The position numbers were made by a program, and so were the translations under genes. Positions 55,738 to 64,000 of a stretch of DNA of 64,000 bases are shown here, piece by piece. Source of the DNA: Apoderus coryli (taxonomy: Eukaryota; Arthropoda; Insecta; Coleoptera; Attelabidae); assembly GCA_911728435.2 (NCBI GenBank), contig OU452213.1, positions 1,405,834 to 1,469,833 on the forward strand, read 5' to 3'. Each line of letters opens with the position of its first letter. Within the stretch, counting starts at the first letter, position 1. The notes under the pieces were generated by a model. That model was given only the letters and a program-made list of their open reading frames with translations. It searched no databases and had not been told where the DNA came from.

Positions 55738-58700
55738 GTGTCCGCATGTAAAATTCCACAATTCACCACACAAAAATCCGACAACAACGTAACACTACTG
55801 TCCCCATCAAATCAACAACCGTTAACATCTAAAAATTTGGGCCACCGTGTATGCATCGGTGAAAAGGACGGCACACTACGATTCATTGGCGATGTGCATT
55901 TCGCTAAAGGCACCTACTGCGGCATCCAACTAGAGTCACCTATCGGCAAAAATGATGGTACCGTACACGGTGTACGCTACTTCGAGTGTCCACCGCTATG
56001 TGGCTTAATGGCGCCACTAACCAAGGTGACGCTAGCAACAGAAACACACGACGAACAAAATAATGAAGATGAGGCTTCAGGACCGTACTCGATGCTGTTT
56101 GTGCAACAGGACAGTATTAACAACAAACTTCAACAACATCTGTTAACAAAAAAACGCGCAATTCAATTGGAATTATTAGATACAAGTAAATTTAATAATT
56201 TACCGAATTTAACAACATCCTGTGAGAATTTACAACAACATAGCGAATCGATCTTGGAGATTAAACGAAGGAAAAAGTCGCAACAACCGTTTTGCATACA
56301 GAGTTTGTTACATAACCTCAATAAGCCTAGTTCACTGCCACAGTTACGATCCATTTATGTCAATAATGATGCGATTAAAAGTAACTCGTCAACGCCAACT
56401 TCGAAAACGACAATTGACTTACAATTAAATGACAGATTACTACGCTCTAGTGCGGTAAATCTTGTATTACAAAACGATAACGATAGTTTCACCATTGAAG
56501 ACGAATCGAGTAGTAAACGAGACTCGTTGGATTGTGAGAAATCGTTGGGAATACTGACACCAGATCAAATGGTGGATTTTATCAATACTAGCGGTAACAA
56601 ATCACGATCTCCTAGTTTAGAATACGCTTCGAAACAGATAATGCAGTCGGGTGAGGAGATACAAAGCCCGATGACTGAGTACAGTTTAGGCATTATCGAT
56701 GATCAATTACTAACAAATTCAGTGTTTAAAAGCGGTACAAATAACCTTCAACTAACGCTTGATTCAATGCTATACGAAAACTCACCACATGAACTAAATC
56801 GCGGCGACCAAACTCCATCGCCAGAAGAGTTACCATTAGACACAACTCCAATTATAGAAACACAGTCATCAAGCACGTCAAACAACAATAATTCAAAATT
56901 ACCGAGTAATAACAGTTGCATAACGAGTATCACGAGTTTAGACACGGGTTACCAAGGTGATGGTGAAATGTCGCGACCAGTAAGCCGAGGTGCTGGAGGT
57001 GATAGTTCACCGATAACTAGTAGACCATTGTTACGATCCCAACCCATGACCGATTCAGACTTTTTCACTGAAAGCGATGCGGATTATCACGAGGATAGTC
57101 ACAGGAAAGCACAAGTCATTGATGGGACATTGTATGGTGTTGATAAAGAAACTGGAGCAGATGTTTTCGAACAAATGGAGTCTAGTGGAGTGTTTACTGA
57201 TTTAGAGAATAATACGCATAACAATGTAGAACTCATCGCGTCACCGTCATGTAGTAGTTCAAGTAAAACTGTGTCAAATAGATCGGTGACGCCTAATAAG
57301 GAAGTTGGTTCTAAGAAGCGAAGTGCGTCGAACCCTTCGATATCAAGTCTACCATCACCGAACCATGTTCTTAGTAAAAATAATAGTTCAAATTTACAAA
57401 AACCAACAAAATACAAAATACCGAAACGCGAAAGTAGTTCTGCAAAACCGATCATTATCAGTAGTAACAGTTCCAAAGAGACTGATAATTTGAAAAGTCG
57501 TACAACTAAAACAAAATCGGTTGGACGTTGGGATGCCGTAATGGGCAAGATTTCCAAGCCCGAACAGTACAAAACGAATCTTAAGGATGTGAAATCAAAA
57601 GTGTTAAAGGACTTAAATGTGAACAGTAGTGTGAATGTTGGTCAGAAGTTTGTTGGGAAGGATGCAATCTTGGCGAGCAAGAAGATTGGAAATAATGTGC
57701 TGAACAATAAAACGTAAGTTAAGCATCATTTATTTCAACACAAATAGTGCTAGCACCCAACCCAACCTTCGTATTAGGGTGATCTTTTCTTAACTCTGTT
57801 GACCACAACTTGTAGCCTTTGACCCCACTGACCTATGAGCTTGTTTCTTCTTCTTCTTAGGACGCCGTCTACCTACGAAAGTTGGCGATCCAAATGGCTA
57901 TTGTTGTGCGGGAAACTGCAGCTCTGAAAATTTCTATGGACGTCTGTCCGAACCATCTACGTAAGTCCCTCAGCCATGAATTTTCTCTACGGCCGACTAT
58001 TATCAGGCGGAGAATCTCATATCGTTCGCCTCTCATGATATGTCCTAAGTACTGCAGCTTTCTCTCCTTGATTGTCGTGAGGAGTTCTTTGTGTTTACCC
58101 ATTTGCTGCATAACCTCTATGTTTGTCTTATGTGCCGTCCAAGAAACTCGCAGCATTCGTCTGTAGGCGTACATTTCGAACGCATCGATTCTCTTTTCTG
58201 TGGTTGCATCAATGGTCTACTCTCACATCCGTATAGAAGGACAGGGAAGATGTAGCAGCGAAGTAATCTAATCCGGAGGTCCAGGCTGAGGTCTCGGTTT
58301 GCCAGAAGTGTCCTCATGTTATTCAGAATTTTCCGTGCTTGCGCAATTCTTGATCTAATTTCGGTCTTTGAGTCGCATTGCTGGCTGACGAGTACCCCCA
58401 AGTATTTTATAGATGACACTTGTGTAATGTGCTCTCCGTTGATCATTAGAGTAACGGGTCTTGGTGATTTTGAGAATACCATCAGTTTGGTCTTGGATGT
58501 ATTCATATAAAGCCCAATAGTTCTCACTATACTCCACAATAAGGTTCATAAGGGATTGAAGTTCTGTTATACTGCTGAATCGAAGGTTACTTATATTGAT
58601 TCCATTGATCTTTATGCCTGCAGTTGAATTTTCGAGAGCTTCGATGAATATTGCCTCAGAGTAGAGATTAAACAGTAGTGGGGACAGTACACAACCTTGT

Positions 58701-59131
58701 CGCACGCCCCTTCTTATTGCTATTTCTTCTGATGTAGACCCTTCGATTTTGACTCTTGCTGTTTAGTGCCAATAAAGTTCAGTAATGATCCTTAGATCTT
58801 GAGCTTGTTTACAAGCATAATATTCTTTCTTTTAATGCGCGGTCTAGCCACAACCAGCTCGAGTGTAACTAGGCGCCTGGCGGTGTTGCCAACAGGTGTA
58901 CATTTTCTCTTGTTATTTACAATATGGTCTCTATTTCAAGATTCCGTTAAGGTTTTTTGCTATGCAATTACTATGTTTTTTATTTAATCGGCAGGAGAAG
59001 AATCAGAGTGCGAAATATACAGGGCGATTCGTCGATAAAGAGTGCTACAGCAAGCAATATTGGTAGCAGTGTTCATAGCTCTCTAAGTGATTTGAGTTTG
59101 ACTTCTGGGACTACAACAACAAAGAAACCAG
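55738..59131 (+). CDS. CAP-Gly domain microtubule-associated protein (partial)
   Basis: CAP-Gly domains bind the EEY/F tails of tubulin and EB proteins and place proteins on microtubule plus ends. Exon 55738-57713 (658 codons plus 2 nt) and exon 58995-59131 join in phase across GTAAGT/CAG sites. The CAP-Gly domain is at about residues 33-100 of the first exon: GHRVCIGEKDGTLRFIGDVH, the signature GKNDG within SPIGKNDGTVHGVRYF, and GLMAPLTKV. The rest is a low-complexity Ser/Asn-rich region with conserved-looking islands (PMTDSDFFTESDADYHED, AQVIDGTLYGVDKETGADVF, GRWDAVMGKI) and basic stretches. There is no in-frame Met before the domain, so an upstream coding exon in phase 0 must exist. The gene continues beyond 59131 through a further donor (GTAAGAG). 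I cannot assign it to a named CLIP or related family with confidence. Confidence 0.85.
57855..58775 (-). mobile_element. RTE/jockey-type reverse transcriptase pseudogene in the CAP-Gly intron
   Basis: On the minus strand: ARVKIEGSTSEEIAIRRGVR, then RQGCVLSPLLFNLYSEAIF, KLMVFSKSPRPVTL, IKYLGVLVSQQCD, LLYGCES, and a C-terminal block with RRMLRVSWTAHKTN and YLGHIMRGERYEILRLI. This is the endonuclease-reverse transcriptase type common in insect genomes. The residues where the catalytic ADD motif belongs (between NLRF and SSITEL, near 58575-58590) are missing, and the frame shifts twice downstream (near 58510 and 58180). It starts with the TTCTTCTTCTTCTT tract at about 57846 (3' end). Confidence 0.85.
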
Positions 59132-59830
59132 GTAAGAGTCAGTATAATTTGGAAAAGATTCATCGAAAAATTAATTAGAGGTTCAATCTGAATTAAAGTT
59201 AAGGTGGTGAGGAACCATGAACTTTTCCTCGTAAGGCTATTTTATGAAAAAAAGTTTAAACATAATGGGAGCTCTTAAATATTGCCGGGTGTCTTTGAAA
59301 CACCCTGTATAATAATATAATAGTATTCTTAATTAAATTCAAACACTCTTTCACTAATTCCAGAAGTTTTTGACCTTCGCCTGTATTTACGTTTAAATAT
59401 ATAACGAACCAATAAAAAGACTATGTATAAAAGTCAGTTAATACATTACCTACTAGATTTATAAATGCATCAAACGGAACTTTTAGTAGTATATGAACGC
59501 AGTTAGCCATGGCATCGTCCACAATCACCATAATAAAAGAATAACAACCATACGTAAATATCGCGTAGTATGCCATGCTTGTTTTGAAATTGTATACGTT
59601 TTATTACAGTTGTAAATCTAGTGTGCTATGTGTTAAAATGACAATTGATTTGTGTGACATTTTATTGTGGTTTGACAGTTCAATAATTGAAGTACAAACA
59701 TAGCCTACTTTGATTTTTTAAAGTACAATAATATATCATGAGGTTTTAGGAGAACAAACTAATATGTTGATTTGAAACTTTCTACATTTATATAAGAAGG
59801 AAAGAGCTTCCTTTTAAAAATATTTTCAAG
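59132..59830. other. intron of the CAP-Gly gene, left part
   Basis: Non-coding. An ACACCCTGTATA terminus at about 59301 marks a possible MITE fragment. Confidence 0.4.
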
Positions 59831-59838
59831 ATGGCGGC

Positions 59839-59859
59839 ACTTCCGGTTATACCGGAAGT
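59839..59859. repeat. Ets-like dyad next to a YY1-like motif
   Basis: ACTTCCGGT and ACCGGAAGT separated by 3 bp, directly preceded by AAGATGGCGGC (59829-59838 plus one base), the YY1 consensus. The dyad is shared with the 2821-4620 array. Regulatory meaning is inference. Confidence 0.5.
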
Positions 59860-59888
59860 GGATATAAACTTCCTTATCTTAAATGGGA

Positions 59889-61172
59889 CACCCTATATAT
59901 TTTTAGATTCCCTGTTCAATTCTAAGTATTTTTTCTTAACATTTCCCTATACCTATCTTCAACTGTTTTTGAAAAAATAATTTATTTCGATTTTTTTTGG
60001 TCCAAAACACGTTTTCCGAAAAAAATCGTTATTTCATAGCCTCAATAGATAGTATCTTGAAATTTTAAAGGTACTTTAAGAACGTCTTAGGAAAGATATT
60101 TCCCTTGACAAGTTGAACAATAAGGATACAGGGTGGTCACAAAAAATTGTAGTATTATCTCCTATTAAAAATAGGCATAAGTCAATTTTTTCAAACGGGA
60201 CACCCTGTATATTATTATATTTTTAGATTCACTGTTCAATTCTAAGTATTTTTTCTTAACCTTTCCCTATACCTATCTTCAACTGTTTTTGAGCAAATAA
60301 TTTAAATCAATTTTTTTTGGTTCAAAACAGGGTTTCCGAAAAAAAATCGTTATTTCATAGCCTCCATAGATAGTATCTTGCAATTTTGAAGGCACGTTAA
60401 GAACGTCTTAACAAAGTTATTTCTCTTGACAAGTTGAACCGTAAGGTTACAGGGTGGTCACAAATTATTGTAAGATTATCTCTTATTAAAAATAGGAATA
60501 AGTCAATTTTTCAAATGGTACACACTGTATATTATTATATTTTTAGATTTCCCGTTCAATTCTAAGTATTTTTTCTTAACCTTTCCCTATACCTATCTTC
60601 AACTGTTTTTGAGCAAATAATTTAAATCAATTTTTTTTGGTCCAAAACAGGGTTTCCGAAAAAAAATCATTATTTCATAGCCTCCATAGATAGTATCTTG
60701 CAATTTTGGAGGTACGTTAAGAACATCTTAACAAAGATATTTCTCTTGACAAGTTGAACCATAAGGATACAGGGTGGTCACAAATTATTGTAAGATTATC
60801 TCCTATTAAAAATAGACATAAGTCAATTTTTCAAAAGGGACACCCTGTATATTATTATATTTTTAGATTCCCAGTTCAATTCTAAGTATTTTTTCTTAAC
60901 CTTTCCCTATACCTATCTTCAACTGATTTTGAAAAAATAATTTAAATCAGTTTTTTTTTGGTCCAAAACAGGGTTTCCGAAAAAAAATCGTCATTTCATA
61001 GCCTCCATAGATAGTATCTTGCAATTTTAAAGGTACGTTAAGAACATCTTAACAAATATATTTCTCTTGACAAGTTGAACCATAAGGATACAGGGTGGTC
61101 ACAAATTATTGTAAGATTATCTCCTATTAAAAATAGGCATAAGTCAATTTTTTCAAATCTAACACCCTGTAT
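59889..61172 (-). repeat. tandem array, four units of about 320 bp, homologous to the 2821-4620 array
   Basis: The CACCCTGTAT motif, or a close variant, occurs at 59889, 60201, 60521, 60841 and 61163 (spacing 312, 320, 320 and 322). Each unit contains CTTTCCCTATACCTATCTTC or a variant, and AACTGTTTTTGA, which are the reverse complement of the segment in the 450-bp repeat, plus ACAGGGTGGTCACAAA. It lacks the dyad inside its units, which lies only at the left edge. So the two arrays come from one element family in opposite orientation. Confidence 0.88.
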
Positions 61173-61849
61173 ATTATCAAATATTCTGAAAGATAATAAA
61201 ATTCCCTTTCAAATGATAGGCCATGTTCCTATACCGAAATGGTAAGGTTTTCGAAATAAAAGCAAGTTTCGTTACGTTAAAAAGTAGCAACAAAAGAAGG
61301 GGGGGACTATTTACGCTCGCACTGTATATTTATTTACACTCACACGCTTAAATATTATTTAAATTGATAGGTAATTAACATATTCATAAGAACTATGCCT
61401 ATAACACTAACTGTGATTATATTAAATGGCTTTTTCTTTTTTGTCAATATAGTAGATATTTTATTTTAATAATTATGAATTTAAATATTCAGTTTAACGT
61501 TACATTTTCTAGGGTAATTAGATACCTACTAATTACCAATGCTTGATCATTAGTTGTGGACTATAATTAGCATCCCGAACGACAGATACAGGGTATTCCA
61601 TTTAAGATTTGTAATTAGTAAAATATGATTTATGTGACCAATCAAAGCGAAATTATTGAAATAATTATTTAAAACTCTGCTATATCTTTGCTAGATTCAG
61701 CAAACTGAAACCTTGGTCGTTTTTGTACAAATTAGAGCTTTACAGACATGTTTCGATGGGCTAAATTTGACAAAAAAGAAAAATTATTTTAGACCTTTAG
61801 TGACCAAATTATAAACCTCGATAGAAACCGCAAAAGCAAACAACTTTTC
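61173..61849. other. AT-rich spacer with a MITE terminus
   Basis: ATACAGGGTATTCCATTTAAG at about 61588 marks another element end. No gene recognised. Confidence 0.4.
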
Positions 61850-62675
61850 GGCGGCCCTGGTTAATATATATTACGCCCTTGTATATTCAGCTATCTCTTT
61901 TAACATAATGGCATGGGGTAGATCTACCGAGATATATCGTGTATTTGTAATACAAAAGAGGATATTACGAACAATATTCGATCTACCATATAATTTTTCT
62001 TGTAGAGACAAATTTAAACAGGCTGATATATTAACGGTAACATCTATTTATCTATATAAATTGCTAACTTACATGTTCAGGAATCGTACTGTGTTTGCGA
62101 CAAATGGTTCACTTCATGGTTACGCCACTAGAGGCGGAAACCAATTATTATTACCTAGACCTCGGCACGAGACATTTAAGAAGTCGCCGCATTACTCTGG
62201 TATTCTTTATTTTAATATGCTGCCTCAATCGATTAAAAACTCCATATCAATTAATATATTTAAAAATAGATTGAAGAGGTTCTTCGTGGAAAATTGCTTT
62301 TACACGTTGCAAGAGTACATCGAGGCTTGCTCTAGCGAATTGTAACTTGCGCTACACAGAATGCGTAATGGTTCTCAACCGGTTTTTCAGTTGTTCATTA
62401 CTGTTTTATATTGTGATATTTTATAATTTTTGTCTTTTTTATATGTATAGTTTAGATTTAAGATTTTATAATTTAATATGTATTACTGTATATTTGACAT
62501 GCCAGTATTGTATACTGATTACTGGCCAATAGTGATAATGTTATTATTTTGTCTAATTTTATTGGTTATTGATTGTTAGTATTTGTTCGTTTGTTTGACT
62601 TGCCAATGTACCAATTATTTATTGTACGAATTGATGGCTAATAAAGTATTATTATTATTATTATTATTAATAAAA
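61850..62675 (+). mobile_element. 3' end of a non-LTR retrotransposon (CR1/jockey-like)
   Basis: The frame reads YYALVYSAISFNIMAWGRS, VIQKRILRTIFDLPYNFSCR, ADILTVTSIYLYKLLTYM and FKNRLKRFFVEN, the C-terminal block typical of these reverse transcriptases, ending at TAA 62343-62345. About 330 bp of 3' UTR follow, ending in AATAAAG and a (TTA)n tract (62640-62670), the microsatellite tail of such elements. The catalytic domain is missing, so it is a 5'-truncated copy. Confidence 0.82.
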
Positions 62676-62707
62676 TTTTAATAAATAATGACACTTTTTG
62701 ACATTTT

Positions 62708-62727
62708 AAATTTGACATGTCAAATTT
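62708..62727. repeat. perfect 20-bp palindrome
   Basis: AAATTTGACATGTCAAATTT, next to the 3' end of the preceding retroelement and about 30 bp before a MITE terminus. Function unknown. Confidence 0.7.
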
Positions 62728-62758
62728 GACAGGTAAAGCTAGTACTGCTAGTACCTCA

Positions 62759-63036
62759 GATACAGGATGTCCAAATTTAGTGGTCAAATTAATTAGATAG
62801 AGATTACAGTGGCCTAGTTATATTTTTTATAAGGAAAACGATATAAACCAAACTTATGTATATTTTTGTAGGGATTGTTATAAGCTTAGAAAAAATATAT
62901 AATTTTTTATATTTATTTTCACTACCTAGTGTAAAAGTTATAAGCGTGTTTCACAATTTTTGTGTAGGATAATCTTTGGTTCTACCATTTTGACAAATAA
63001 TCACACGTTCAGCTACTTTAGGACACCCTGTATATT
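62759..63036. mobile_element. MITE-like element with ATACAGGGTGTCC-type ends
   Basis: ATACAGGATGTCC at about 62760 and GGACACCCTGTAT at about 63022-63034 are inverted copies with one mismatch. The 250-bp interior is non-coding. Confidence 0.6.
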
Positions 63037-63340
63037 ATGATTACAGAAAAAACATGGCAATATCAATGCTGACATTTATTTTAAGATTCCAAACATTTTT
63101 AAAATAATCACAGTCTATTTTCGTAAGATGGACGAGTACGATTGAATTTAATTAAATTTTGCATAGCTATAATACAAGACAACAAACAAACAATGGGTTT
63201 ATTGTGTGTGAGAATGAACAAGCTCTCTTTTTTTTATACTTTTAATAGCTTTTTTTGTGCAAATATAAATTGTTATACCCTGTGTCTTTTCGAATGGACT
63301 AATAAAAACCACTAAACAAATTTTAACCAAATATTACAGG

Positions 63341-64000
63341 ATATTTCTAGGCCTTGATAACAGAATTCAATACGTTAAGGTCAAGGGCTTTGTTTCTACT
63401 GAGATAAAAGTATCATCTGGCGTCCCCCAGGGATCATACTTGGGACCACTGTTTTTTAATATTTTCGTTAATGACATCGCCAGATGTTTTACTTCGAGCG
63501 ATTTTCTTTTGTTCGCTGATGACCTCAAACTATTTACGATAGTCAACAAAACTGAAGATTGCGAGAGATTGCAGTCTGACCTCGGGGCTCTTCACGAGTG
63601 GTGTGTTGGGAATGATATGCATCTGAATGTTGATAAGTGTTGTTTTATGTCCTTTTCGAGATCTCTTTTCGATTACTCACTGAACCAGACTTCCCTTAAA
63701 TTGGTTACCACAGTTAAGGATCTTGGAGTCATGCTTGATGGTGGTTTGACCTTTATTCCACATATAACTTCAATGGTCTCAAGGTCTCTGAAGGCATTGA
63801 CACGCTGGCTGATCGACGACAGAGACATGATTTGATTTTATTGTATGACCTTATAAATGGAAGGTTGAATTGTCCCGATCTTTTGGGCAAAATTAGAATT
63901 CATGTTCCATATCGTGCAACGCGTACGAGGAGTATGTTTCACCAGACACATTCCAGAACAAATTATGGTTGCAATTCATTTTTGGCGCGCTCAATACGTC
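63341..64000 (+). mobile_element. jockey-like reverse transcriptase fragment, cut by the window edge
   Basis: Reads IFLGLDNRIQYVKVKGF, SSGVPQGSYLGPLFFNIFVND, LLFADDLKLFTIV with the catalytic ADD intact, HEWCVGNDMHLNVDKC and KDLGVMLDGGL. After SRSLKALTR about 80 residues are missing and another frame resumes with LLYDLINGRLNCPDLLGKI. The copy is broken by that deletion and its end is off the window. It resembles the copy at 7781-9713. Confidence 0.87.

Noticed and set aside
56163..57572. Open frames antisense to or overlapping the CAP-Gly exon
   Set aside because: They are shadows of a long Ser/Asn-rich coding exon and have no recognisable domains.

Overview
The window is AT-rich nuclear DNA from an insect. 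The evidence is four conserved, intron-containing genes whose products match insect or metazoan families (Cactus/IkB, Hop/STIP1, Mad/Smad1-5 and a CAP-Gly protein), several decayed non-LTR retrotransposons, and large satellite arrays. A holometabolous insect such as a beetle is plausible, but the sequence does not settle the order.

Layout from left to right. Positions 1-5000 hold the possible end of an unknown gene, MITE-like elements and four tandem 450-bp repeats. cactus (+, four exons, 5630-19205) is the cytoplasmic inhibitor of Toll/NF-kB signalling. Its introns carry a broken jockey-type element, a MITE, a 130-bp tandem array and several kappaB-like sites. Hop (+, six exons, 21955-24008) is the Hsp70-Hsp90 organising co-chaperone and has a heat-shock-element-like motif about 100 bp upstream. 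Next comes a convergent intergenic region of about 8.5 kb that contains a 12-copy, 292-bp satellite and two foldback elements. Mad (-, two coding exons, 32574-40710) is the BMP/Dpp receptor-regulated Smad. Its single coding intron is almost entirely a 162-bp HindIII satellite of about 39 copies with higher-order structure.

From 43 to 55 kb the DNA is mostly repeats: degenerate tandem repeats, a tRNA-like sequence, two retrotransposon remnants and a 1.02-kb foldback element. A CAP-Gly microtubule-binding protein gene (+) has two clear coding exons (55738-57713 and 58995-59131). It probably has upstream exons and continues past the window, and an RTE-like fragment lies in its intron. Positions 59.8-64 kb hold a tandem array homologous to, but inverted relative to, the one at 2.8-4.6 kb, then two more retrotransposon fragments, the last cut by the window edge.

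The genes do not form one pathway or operon. cactus and Mad are the cytoplasmic switches of the two dorsoventral signalling systems (Toll and Dpp), and Hop is a general chaperone factor. The most notable non-genic features are the satellite arrays, their DRE-like (TATCGATA) and Ets-like (ACCGGAAGT) motifs, and a widespread ATACAGGGTGTCC terminus shared by many elements.
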